Assembly (NCBI GenBank): GCA_944389715.1
Contig: CALXNI010000018.1
Location: 1 to 7,419 of the forward strand
Length of the DNA stretch: 7,419 nucleotides
Direction of reading: 5' to 3'
DNA from: an uncultured Clostridia bacterium
GTDB lineage: Bacteria; Bacillota; Clostridia; TANB77; CAG-508
In this document: positions 1 through 6,584 of the stretch, piece by piece
How the letters are laid out: each line of letters begins with the position of its first letter
Numbering within the stretch: the stretch's first letter is position 1
The notes under the pieces: generated by a model
What the model was told of the DNA's origin: nothing
The model's input: the letters and a program-made list of their open reading frames with translations, nothing else
Database searches by the model: none
Program-made: the position numbers and the translations under genes

Positions 1-1
1 C

Positions 2-2275
2 TAGTACTGAAATATATGTTATTATTCCTATCATTATTGATGACACTATTAATGAAATTGCAACAAATGCTATTAATACGTAACTAATTGTATCTATAAT
101 TTGATTTACAGATTTCATCATTACTCCTACAATATCAGTATAATTTATGATATTCTCTTCTTTCCCTTCATCTCTTTGTTTTTGATTATAGTTTTCTATT
201 TCTCTTGTTATATCATCTTTTGAAGCAAAATCTTTTGGATAAATGCTTATTGAAGATGGAGTATCTAAATCAATAGCTCCTAACTTTTCTAGATTTTTTT
301 CATAACTTGCTTCTTTATTTTCTGTATATGCATCCATCATTTGTGCAATTTCTTCAGCACTTAAACTTGCCATTGCCATTTTTTGTTCTGTTGTAAGTGA
401 ATCATAGTCAAACTCTTCTTCTTCATCTTCTGTTGGAAAATCTAATCCAGAAAATACATTTATTTTTGGCTCTTCTTTTTGTTCTTTTACAATTTCAGAT
501 TCATTTGATTTATTTATAACATATTCCTTTAATTCTTTTGTATATCCTATTCCTTCTGACATAGATGCTGCAACTGTTTCTGGGTTTTTCTTGATAATTC
601 CAACTGCTTTAATAGTTTCTGCTTCAGCTATTTTTTCTCTCATGTAATCTTCATCATCTTCTTTATTTAGCCAAACACCATTTTCTTTAGAGTAATAGTC
701 AGAATTTAATATTAATTTAAAAGATAAATTAAGCAATTCATCATAAGTATATGAAGTCTGCTCAGACTCTTCTACAGTCTTTCCATCTTGCATATCTTTA
801 AATTTCTTTTCTAATTCGTCTTGGTCTTTTAGTCCTAAAGAATACAAAGTATAATCACTTATCTCATTATCTTCGTTTACTATTAATACAACTTCATTGT
901 AATTTTGAGGCCATGTTCCTGCAAGCACATCATATTGTGATTGTAATAATTCCTCGTTATCTAGCATTTCTATCCATACATTTGTATTTGACATCATAAC
1001 CGAAGACATCGAAGAATTACTTGATGCCTCCATCATTTCTCCCATTCCCATTGCATCCATAACTGTGCTTGGATTAACTTTAACTATTCCATCAGAAGTA
1101 TCTTCCTTGTATAAATTTATATCTAAGTTATAACCATATTCTATACTATTGCTAAATTTTTTAATTTCGTTATTACTATCTAAATATTTTTTTAATTCTT
1201 TTAAATTATTGTTGGATACTTTATTAGAAAGAGTAGAAATCATTTCGTCCATAATATCAGAAGAATATATTTTTCCTTCTTCATATGCCAAAGTATCTTG
1301 GTTATTTTGTCCCATCATACTTTCCATCATACTAGACATATCTACTGTTGTTTCTTCTATTGTAATTGGATATGATGATAAAGTATCTTCCTCCACTTTA
1401 TTTATATAATTTTGTACACCTGTTGAAATAGCAAGTATTAAAGCAATTCCAATTATTCCAATACTTCCTGCAAATGCTGTTAAAAATGTTCTTCCCTTTT
1501 TAGTCATTAAATTGTTTAAGCTTAAATTTAAAGCTGTAAAGAAACTCATTGATGTTTTTTTAGTCTTTTCATTATTATTTATACTTTCTTTTTTTGAATC
1601 ATATGGATTACTATCATCTGTTACTTTTCCGTCTAAAACTTTTATAATTCTAGAAGAATATTTTTCTGCAAGGTCTGGGTTATGTGTAACCATTATAATT
1701 AATCTATCTTTTGAAATCTCTTTCAATATTTCCATTATTTGAACACTTGTTTTTGTATCTAATGCACCTGTTGGTTCATCTGCAAGTATTATTTCTGGAT
1801 CATTTACTAATGCTCTTGCAATTGCAACCCTTTGCATTTGTCCACCTGACATTTGATTAGGTTTTTTATTAATCTGATCTTTTAGTCCAACACTTTCTAA
1901 TGCCTTTATTGCTTTTTCTCTTCGTTCTTTTTTTGATACACCAGATAGAGTAAGTGCTAGTTCTACATTAGAAAGTACTGTTTGATGTGGTATAAGATTG
2001 TAGTTTTGAAATACAAATCCAACTGAATGGTTTCTATAGCTATCCCAATCTCTATCTTTAAATTCTTTTGTAGACTTTCCATTTATGCTTAAATCTCCAC
2101 TAGTATATCTATCCAATCCACCAATAATATTTAGAAGTGTTGTTTTTCCACATCCGCTTGGTCCTAAAATAGACACAAATTCTGATTTCCTAAATTCTAC
2201 ATTTATTCCTTTTAATGCATCTACTCTATTGTCGCCAGATAAATATGTTTTTGTAATATTTTTTAAATTTAGCAT
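2..2275 (-). CDS. ABC transporter, fused ATP-binding protein/permease (MacB-like), 3' end outside window
   Basis: This is the first 758 codons of a membrane exporter-type ABC protein; the rest lies beyond the left edge. The N-terminal ATPase has Walker A GPSGCGKT (38-45), Q-loop Gln90, signature MSGGQ (142-146), Walker B IILADE (162-167) and H-loop His198, so it should hydrolyse ATP. A linker leads to a first transmembrane helix at about 264-285. A large, probably extracytoplasmic domain follows (about 290-725), rich in acidic residues and methionine clusters. A second helix begins just before the cut, ending in ITYISVL, as in FtsX/MacB permeases. The ATG is preceded by AAAGAGGAG at normal spacing, and a consensus promoter lies upstream. 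The MacB family moves peptides, lipoproteins or antibiotics or acts as a mechanotransducer; the substrate here cannot be read from the sequence. The ATPase and family call are firm, the role is not. Confidence 0.93.
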   Translation of the reverse strand, partial: MLNLKNITKTYLSGDNRVDALKGINVEFRKSEFVSILGPSGCGKTTLLNIIGGLDRYTSGDLSINGKSTKEFKDRDWDSYRNHSVGFVFQNYNLIPHQTVLSNVELALTLSGVSKKERREKAIKALESVGLKDQINKKPNQMSGGQMQRVAIARALVNDPEIILADEPTGALDTKTSVQIMEILKEISKDRLIIMVTHNPDLAEKYSSRIIKVLDGKVTDDSNPYDSKKESINNNEKTKKTSMSFFTALNLSLNNLMTKKGRTFLTAFAGSIGIIGIALILAISTGVQNYINKVEEDTLSSYPITIEETTVDMSSMMESMMGQNNQDTLAYEEGKIYSSDIMDEMISTLSNKVSNNNLKELKKYLDSNNEIKKFSNSIEYGYNLDINLYKEDTSDGIVKVNPSTVMDAMGMGEMMEASSNSSMSSVMMSNTNVWIEMLDNEELLQSQYDVLAGTWPQNYNEVVLIVNEDNEISDYTLYSLGLKDQDELEKKFKDMQDGKTVEESEQTSYTYDELLNLSFKLILNSDYYSKENGVWLNKEDDEDYMREKIAEAETIKAVGIIKKNPETVAASMSEGIGYTKELKEYVINKSNESEIVKEQKEEPKINVFSGLDFPTEDEEEEFDYDSLTTEQKMAMASLSAEEIAQMMDAYTENKEASYEKNLEKLGAIDLDTPSSISIYPKDFASKDDITREIENYNQKQRDEGKEENIINYTDIVGVMMKSVNQIIDTISYVLIAFVAISLIVSSIMIGIITYISVL

Positions 2276-2348
2276 TATCTCCTCTTTAAAAATTTATAAT
2301 ATAAATTTAGTAATTTTAAACTTTTCATTTTTCATTAATTTATTGTGT

Positions 2349-2378
2349 ATTATATTCCTTTAGACCTCATTGTGTCAA
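2349..2378 (-). promoter_or_regulatory. sigma-A promoter of the ABC transporter gene
   Basis: On the minus strand, TTGACA (2378-2373) is followed after 18 bases by TATAAT (2354-2349), both perfect consensus hexamers. Transcription would start near 2342, giving a leader of about 65 bases before the ATG at 2275. The -35 box is 9 bases from the -35 box of the divergent promoter. Confidence 0.8.
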
Positions 2379-2387
2379 CAGAATAAT

Positions 2388-2416
2388 TTGACATGTTTTG
2401 TATAAAATGTTATAAT
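2388..2416 (+). promoter_or_regulatory. sigma-A promoter of the 126-aa hypothetical gene
   Basis: TTGACA (2388-2393), a 17-base spacer and TATAAT (2411-2416) form a perfect consensus promoter. TG at 2408-2409 adds an extended -10 element. Transcription would start near 2423. The leader contains a small hairpin (2425-2431 with 2435-2441, loop TTT), which may be a 5' stabiliser or half-sites of an operator. Confidence 0.85.
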
Positions 2417-2469
2417 TTACATAAGGTATGCTTTGCATATCAAATACTATATAAAGGGGTTTACCTAAA

Positions 2470-2850
2470 ATGCAAAAACATTACAACGTAGTTCCTGTAA
2501 AAGATATTTTTATATCTCTTGCGGAAAAATTACCGAAGAATCTTTTTACTGATACTGTTGATGCCCAAGGTAAGTTTACCATTGAGTTTATATCTCGATT
2601 AACTGATGATCAGCTTACCAGGCTTCGTGAAGAAGCAACAAAGAAAAAAGATGAGATTGTTTTTCTTGAGTTCTCAACTTGCACTGAAGGGAGCAAAGGA
2701 TGTTCCACTTCGTTGAAAACCTTCTCAAACTTTGATTGGTCTAAAGTTTTGGGAATCAAAATCAGTGGTGACACATGCCCTTACATTGACGGCCCAGATG
2801 ACTATCCATATAACTATATTTCAGTAGTATTTGTGTTGTCAAACAGCTGA
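2470..2850 (+). CDS. hypothetical protein, 126 aa, GC-rich relative to its neighbours
   Basis: I do not recognise this protein. It is a soluble-looking 126-residue chain with no signal peptide or membrane helix. The middle (about 45-60) is charged and probably helical (LTDDQLTRLREEATKKKDE). It has three cysteines, two in FSTCTEGSKGC and one in GDTCPY, followed by an acidic, aromatic stretch (DGPDDYPYNY). The start is supported by AAAGGGG at 2453-2459, ten bases before the ATG. It has its own consensus promoter and a terminator directly after the TGA stop, so it is probably a single-gene transcription unit. Sampled lines are 35-42% GC, against 18% for a line of the next gene, and it uses codons such as GGC, CCC, CGT and CAG more freely. 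This suggests acquisition by transfer. That it is a real gene is well supported; its function is unknown. Confidence 0.8.
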   Translation: MQKHYNVVPVKDIFISLAEKLPKNLFTDTVDAQGKFTIEFISRLTDDQLTRLREEATKKKDEIVFLEFSTCTEGSKGCSTSLKTFSNFDWSKVLGIKISGDTCPYIDGPDDYPYNYISVVFVLSNS

Positions 2851-2860
2851 ACCCTTTATG

Positions 2861-2895
2861 CCTCTCTAGCTATAAAACTAGAGAGGTCTTTTCTT
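2861..2895 (+). terminator. Rho-independent terminator of the hypothetical gene
   Basis: A perfect 9-bp stem (CCTCTCTAG 2861-2869 with CTAGAGAGG 2878-2886) with an 8-base loop is followed by a T-rich tract, TCTTTTCTT (2887-2895). It lies 10 bases after the TGA. The opposite strand has no T tract, so it acts in one direction. Confidence 0.9.
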
Positions 2896-2924
2896 GACAT
2901 TCATGATATAATAGTTTAAACTAT
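2894..2924 (+). promoter_or_regulatory. pncB promoter overlapping a perfect 14-bp palindrome
   Basis: TTGACA (2894-2899) is followed after 17 bases by TAAACT (2917-2922), a 4/6 match to the -10 consensus. An alternative is the extended -10 TGATATAAT (2904-2912), which lacks a recognisable -35. ATAGTTTAAACTAT at 2911-2924 is a perfect palindrome covering the first -10 candidate and the end of the other. Its position is where a repressor would sit. I cannot assign it to a known regulator such as NiaR. Confidence 0.6.
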
Positions 2925-2947
2925 ATAAAATATTTGGAGGAATAAAA

Positions 2948-4382
2948 ATGGACAAAGAAAAATTAGCGTTAGTAACAGATTTTTATGAGTTAACAATGTC
3001 AAATGTGTATTTTGTAAAAAATATGAGTAATACTTATGCATATTTTGATGTATTTTTTAGAGAAATACCAGACAATGGTGGCTATGTTATATTTGCAGGT
3101 CTAGAACAAGTTATAAATTATGTAAAAAATTTAAATTTTAACGATGAAGACATTTCTTATTTAAAAAGCTTAAATAAATTCTCAGATGAATTCTTAAATT
3201 ATCTTTCTTCTTTTAAGTTTACAGGTACAATATGGTCTGTTCCTGAAGGAACTGTTGTGTTTCCAAATGAGCCATTAATTACAATTAAAGCTCCACTTAT
3301 AGAAGCACAGCTATTAGAAACAACAATTTTGCTTCTTATAAATCATCAGTCATTAATTGCAACAAAAGCAAGTAGAATTGTAAATGCAGCAGCTGGAAGA
3401 CCTGTTATGGAATTTGGTGCAAGACGTGCTCATAACGTAGATGCAGCTGTACTTGGTGCACGTGCTGCAATTATAGGTGGATGCATTCGGAACATCTTGC
3501 GTTCTAACAGCAAAAGAATGGGGCGTTCCTGCTAGTGGTACAATGGCACATAGTTTTATACAAAGCTTTGATTCTGAATATGAGGCGTTTAAAGCATATG
3601 CAGAAAAATATCCAGACGATTGTACACTACTAATTGATACATATGATACTTTAGGTTCAGGAATTCAAAACGCAATAAAGGTATTTAATGAGGTGTTATT
3701 GCCAATGGGTTATCGTCCAAAAGCAGTAAGATTAGATAGTGGCGACCTCTCTTACCTATCTAAAAAAATACGTGTAATATTAGATGAAGCAGGATTTGAA
3801 GATTGTAAGATTTGTGGTACAAATTCACTGGACGAATACGTAATTTCTTCAATTTTAGATGAAGGTGCAAAAATAGATCTATTTGGTGTTGGTGAAAAAT
3901 TAATTACAGCACAAAGTGACCCTGTGTTTGGTGGTGTATATAAATTATGTGCTATAGAAAAAGATGGAAAAATAATACCAAAGATAAAAATATCTAATAA
4001 TACTATAAAAATAACTAATCCTGGTTTTAAAAAAGTATATAGATTTTATGATAAAAATACAAATAAAGCTTTAGCTGATGTAATTACGTTAAATGATGAA
4101 AAAATTTCAGAGAGTAATTATACAATATTTGATCCATCAAATACATGGAAAAAGAAAACATTAAAAAATTATACTGTAAAGCCACTTCAAGAGTTAATAT
4201 TTGATAATGGAATTCTGGTATATAACACTCCAGATTTAAAAACTATTGCTAACACAGCAAAGCAAGAATTAAGTACCTTATGGAATGAAGTAAGGCGTAT
4301 AAAAAATCCACATAAATATTATGTAGATTTATCGCAAAAATTATGGAGTTTAAAGAATGAGTTGTTAGAGAAAAAAATGTAA
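2948..4382 (+). pseudogene. pncB: nicotinate phosphoribosyltransferase, frameshifted by one base
   Basis: The enzyme joins nicotinate and phosphoribosyl pyrophosphate to form nicotinate mononucleotide in NAD salvage. The reading frame from ATG 2948 (TTGGAGG at 2934-2940) runs through DFYELTM, FFREIP, VMEFGARRAH and GARAAIIGGCI, then diverges after Ile180. From 3489 the homologous sequence continues in another frame: GTSCVLTAKEWG, GTMAHSF, VRLDSGDLSYL, CGTNSLDEY and FGVGEKLITA, to TAA at 4382. Removing one base at about 3488 (ATT-C-GGA) restores a 477-aa protein, normal for the family, with the likely phospho-accepting histidine at corrected position 201. As written, translation ends at 3535 after 195 residues, losing that histidine and much of the catalytic core. 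No slippery heptamer is visible. It converges on pncA with a 2-base gap. The identity is firm; whether the lesion is real or an assembly error is open. Confidence 0.9.
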
Positions 4383-4384
4383 AA

Positions 4385-4939
4385 TTATTCTATTTCAATT
4401 CCATTTTGTTGCATTATTTTAAATGCCATTTCATTATATTCGTTTCTATTATGTGTTGGAGCATCATATGTTTCAACACAATTTTTATATATTTTTACAT
4501 TTATATTTAAATCATTTTCATTAATATAATTTTTTAAAGGCAAAGCAAAATTCATAATACATAAGTCTGTACAGCATCCGCATAAAATAATTTCTTCTAA
4601 GCTATTTTCGTTTTCTTTTATATATTCTAAAAATTCTTTTGTTACAAACCCACAAGTTGAATTTTTTCTAATAAGTTTCATATCATTTTCAAATGGTTTT
4701 AATTCATCTATCAGTTCAGCCTCTTCTGTTCCTAAAACACAGTGAATGGGAAAGCTATTAAATTCTTTAGAATTTTTGTTATGACCCTCTTGAATACTTA
4801 TTATATCGTCATTATTTTTAATAAATTCTTTTATAAGTTTAATAATATTTGGCGTTATATTATTTATTTTTTTATCAGCAAGAGACCCTTCTTTTACAAA
4901 GCCATTTACCATATCTATAACCAGTAATAATTTTTTCAT
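4385..4939 (-). CDS. pncA: nicotinamidase-like cysteine hydrolase (isochorismatase superfamily)
   Basis: This 184-aa cytoplasmic hydrolase probably deamidates nicotinamide to nicotinate, the substrate of the neighbouring pncB product. The superfamily triad is visible: Asp9 in LLLVIDMVNGF, Lys92 in LIRKNSTCGF and nucleophile Cys127 in GCCTDLCIMN. Candidate metal ligands are Glu51 and His53 (QEGH) and His66 (FPIHCVLGT); many nicotinamidases have Asp rather than Glu in the first position. The length fits the family (about 180-210). The ATG at 4939 is preferred because AAGGAG (4949-4954) precedes it by nine bases and the hydrophobic first strand starts at once. A longer open frame reaches back to a TTG at 5059, but that stretch is translated repeat DNA. 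The convergent pairing with pncB supports the nicotinamide substrate; without it, another isochorismatase-type amidase would be possible. Confidence 0.82.
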   Translation of the reverse strand: MKKLLLVIDMVNGFVKEGSLADKKINNITPNIIKLIKEFIKNNDDIISIQEGHNKNSKEFNSFPIHCVLGTEEAELIDELKPFENDMKLIRKNSTCGFVTKEFLEYIKENENSLEEIILCGCCTDLCIMNFALPLKNYINENDLNINVKIYKNCVETYDAPTHNRNEYNEMAFKIMQQNGIEIE

Positions 4940-4998
4940 AACATCATTCTCCTTTTTAATAAATTGTAATTTGTGTGATAAAATTAATTTTAAAATCT

Positions 4999-5066
4999 GT
5001 AGGGGGCGCACCCCTGGGCGACCCTTAAATATTGATATGCGGGTCGCCGTGGGCGTCAACCCCTAC
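4999..5066. repeat. GTAGGGG/CCCCTAC palindromic repeat, complete copy
   Basis: The copy opens with GTAGGGG and closes with CCCCTAC (5060-5066). Inside are GGCGACCC (5017-5024) and GGGTCGCC (5041-5048), a perfect 8-bp stem with a 16-base AT-rich loop. The outer arms pair imperfectly. Its GC content contrasts sharply with the surrounding AT-rich DNA. It lies between pncA and galE, upstream of pncA. Confidence 0.85.
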
Positions 5067-5220
5067 AACATTTGCAATTATTTTGTTTCTGGCGGACACA
5101 AGGCCCGCCCCTACAACCATTGCAATAAATTTGACATGTTTTTGCGGGCGATTAAAATCGCCTCTACAACATTTGCAATAAATTTGCTGTTTGCGGGCGG
5201 GTGTGGAACCCCGCCCCTAC
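5063..5220. repeat. three tandem hairpin repeats with periods of 48, 53 and 53 bp
   Basis: CTAC recurs at 5063, 5111, 5164 and 5217. Each unit begins with CTACAAC and a conserved AT-rich segment (best form AACATTTGCAATAAATTTG, at 5067, 5115 and 5168). It then carries a GC-rich hairpin whose sequence differs in each unit: GGCGG with CCGCC (5091-5109 region), GGCGATT with AATCGCC (5147-5162, perfect) and GGGCGGG with CCCGCCC (5195-5216, perfect). The AT-rich part is conserved while the stems differ and keep their pairing. With the preceding full copy it fills the 340-base gap between pncA and galE. No gene is apparent here. Confidence 0.8.
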
Positions 5221-5232
5221 AATTTCAAAATT

Positions 5233-5264
5233 CTAATCTCCAATCTCTAACCTCTAATCTCTAA
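5233..5264 (-). repeat. degenerate 7-bp tandem repeat (TTAGAGA)
   Basis: On the minus strand the sequence reads TTAGAGA, TTAGAGG, TTAGAGA, TTGGAGA, TTAG: four heptads plus four bases with two substitutions. It lies just beyond the galE stop. No terminator hairpin for galE is visible here, so the repeats next to it may be where that transcript ends. Confidence 0.75.
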
Positions 5265-5279
5265 ACAACAAATTCCAAT

Positions 5280-6281
5280 TTAATTATTTGAAACTATAAA
5301 ATTCCAACTGTCTCTGCACATGTCTTCTATTCCCTTTTCTGCTACCCATCCTAATTCTCTTTTTGCTTTGCTTGGGTCTGCATAACATATTGCTATGTCC
5401 CCTGCTCTTCTTCCGACAATTTTATATATAACTTTTACATTATTTACTTTTTCAAATGTATTTACTAAATCTAATACAGAATATCCGTTTCCTGTACCTA
5501 AATTATATATTTGTACACCTGTTTCTTTTCTTATTTTATCTAATGCTTTTAAATGTCCTTTTGCTAAATCTACAACGTGTATATAGTCTCTTACTCCTGT
5601 TCCATCTTTAGTTGGATAATCGTTCCCAAATACACTTAATATTTTTAATTTTCCACTAGCCACTCCTGTTATATATGGCATTAAATTATTTGGTATGTCA
5701 TTTGGATCTTCTCCAATTAGTCAGCTCTCATGTGCACCTATTGGATTAAAGTATCTTAAAAGTGCTATGCTAAAATTATTATCTGCTACATAAACATCTT
5801 GCAAAATTCTTTCTATAAATAGTTTTGTAGTACCATACGGATTAGTTGTACCTCCAACTTCACAATCTTCTGTTATTGGTATAACTTTAGGATCCCCATA
5901 TACTGTTGCAGATGAACTAAACACTATTTTTTTACAATTATATTTTTTCATTAATTTTAATAATACTAAAGTTCCTGTTATGTTGTTATGATAATACTCG
6001 ATTGGTTTTTCAACAGATTCTCCTACTGCTTTTAGCCCTGCAAAATGAATTACAGATTCTATATTGTTTTCTATAAAAACTTTTTCCAAATTTTCTTCAT
6101 CTAATATATCAACTTCGTAAAACTTAAAATCTTTTCCTGTAATTTTCCTTATTTTGTCTAATACTTCCGGCTTACTGTTTACAAAATTATCTACAATAAC
6201 TATATCTTCATCCCTGTTTAATAACTCAACAACTGTATGACTTCCAATATATCCTGCTCCACCGGTAACTAAAATTGACAT
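5280..6281 (-). pseudogene. galE: UDP-glucose 4-epimerase, interrupted by an in-frame TGA
   Basis: GalE interconverts UDP-glucose and UDP-galactose with bound NAD, in the Leloir pathway and in supplying galactose for surface glycans. The cytoplasmic short-chain dehydrogenase fold is plain: TGGAGYIGSH (6-15) binds NAD, followed by Asp31 (VDN), HFAGLKAVGES (79-89), Ser124 in SSSATVYG, and Tyr149 and Lys153 in NPYGTTK. These three catalytic residues have the same numbers as in E. coli GalE. Codon 187, in the conserved context NPIGAHES-x-LIGEDP, is TGA (5721-5723) where the family has glycine; one G-to-T change from GGA explains it. The frame then continues unbroken to TAA at 5280, giving 333 codons in total, the usual length. 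CCTCCT on the plus strand (6290-6295) is a perfect Shine-Dalgarno eight bases from the ATG. As written, only the NAD-binding half is made. Confidence 0.92.
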
Positions 6282-6319
6282 ATACCTCTCCTCCTCAAAA
6301 ATTCAAAGAGTTTTTTATG

Positions 6320-6354
6320 CTCTTCACTATTCATTATTCATTTTTAATTATTCA
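6320..6354 (-). repeat. degenerate 7-bp repeat in the galE leader
   Basis: On the minus strand five heptads run TGAATAA, TTAAAAA, TGAATAA, TGAATAG, TGAAGAG. They lie between the galE promoter and its ribosome binding site, so they are probably in the transcript. A weak 5-bp hairpin (AAGAG with CTCTT) follows. Confidence 0.5.
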
Positions 6355-6355
6355 T

Positions 6356-6384
6356 ATTATATATCATAATAATTTATATAACAA
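6356..6384 (-). promoter_or_regulatory. probable galE promoter
   Basis: On the minus strand TTGTTA (6384-6379), a 17-base spacer and TATAAT (6361-6356) form a good sigma-A promoter (-35 matches 4/6, -10 matches 6/6). Transcription would start near 6349, about 68 bases before the ATG. The surroundings are extremely AT-rich, so chance matches are possible. Confidence 0.55.
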
Positions 6385-6389
6385 TATAT

Positions 6390-6525
6390 CTATTCTAATT
6401 CATTTAATAAAATTTGTTTAATTTTAACTACATCTATAAATATTACTTTCTTGCCAATTTCATCTAGAGATAAAATAAGATTCATCTTTTATGAAATAAA
6501 ATTTACCTTTTTCAATTTTGAACAT
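6390..6525 (-). pseudogene. remnant of a type III (CptN/ToxN-like) toxin gene, middle deleted
   Basis: A ribosome binding site (AAGGGAG at 6540-6534) precedes ATG 6525, which opens a 21-codon frame containing KGKFYFIKDESYF and ending in TGA at 6460. In another frame, from about 6464, the sequence continues as DEIGKKVIFIDVVKIKQI and LLNELE to TAG at 6390. From memory, CptN/ToxN-type endoribonucleases begin with a GKFYFIKDE-like strand and end with a segment like 'KKLIFPDVLKIEKLLLEEL', and are about 150-170 residues long. The two pieces would then be the two ends of one toxin with roughly 100 or more internal codons lost and the frame shifted. Its place directly after a repeat array and a terminator is the standard position of a type III toxin gene. 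The alternative is two unrelated short frames. No active toxin can be made from it. Confidence 0.6.
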
Positions 6526-6541
6526 ATAAATTTCTCCCTTC

Positions 6542-6584
6542 AAAAAAATAGGAGATTATTACTTTAATTGTAATAACCCCCTAT
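6542..6584 (-). terminator. Rho-independent terminator between antitoxin repeats and toxin remnant
   Basis: Arms 6584-6570 and 6562-6548 pair over 13 of 15 positions (ATAGG and TTATTAC blocks with two mismatches) around a 7-base loop. On the minus strand the hairpin runs directly into a T tract (6548-6542). It would end most transcripts from the repeat array and let a minority read into the downstream frame, as in type III toxin-antitoxin loci. Confidence 0.8.

Noticed and set aside
1149..1742. Plus-strand open frames inside the transporter gene
   Set aside because: They are antisense to well-conserved transporter coding sequence, lack ribosome binding sites, and read as low-complexity hydrophobic peptides.
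3477..3490. Programmed ribosomal frameshift in pncB
   Set aside because: ATT-CGG-AAC is not a slippery sequence, there is no internal Shine-Dalgarno or evident pseudoknot at a fitting distance, and the family is not known for frameshifting.
4955..4998. pncA promoter (TACAAT-like -10 on the minus strand)
   Set aside because: No acceptable -35 hexamer lies at 16-18 bases, and in such AT-rich DNA a lone -10 match is not evidence.
4940..5059. Longer N-terminus for the pncA-like hydrolase starting at a TTG at 5059
   Set aside because: The extra 40 codons translate the GC-rich palindromic repeat, and a strong ribosome binding site precedes the ATG at 4939, which matches the family start.
4999..5220. 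CRISPR-like array
   Set aside because: The conserved segments are short and degenerate, the variable parts are self-complementary hairpins and not unique spacers, the periods differ (48, 53, 53) and no cas gene is present.
5721..5723. Selenocysteine at the galE TGA
   Set aside because: The position is a non-catalytic glycine in the family and no SECIS-like hairpin is evident just downstream of the TGA.
6460..6525. Functional 21-aa peptide gene
   Set aside because: It has a ribosome binding site, but its sequence fits the beginning of a longer toxin and a matching C-terminal piece follows in another frame, so a broken gene is the simpler reading.
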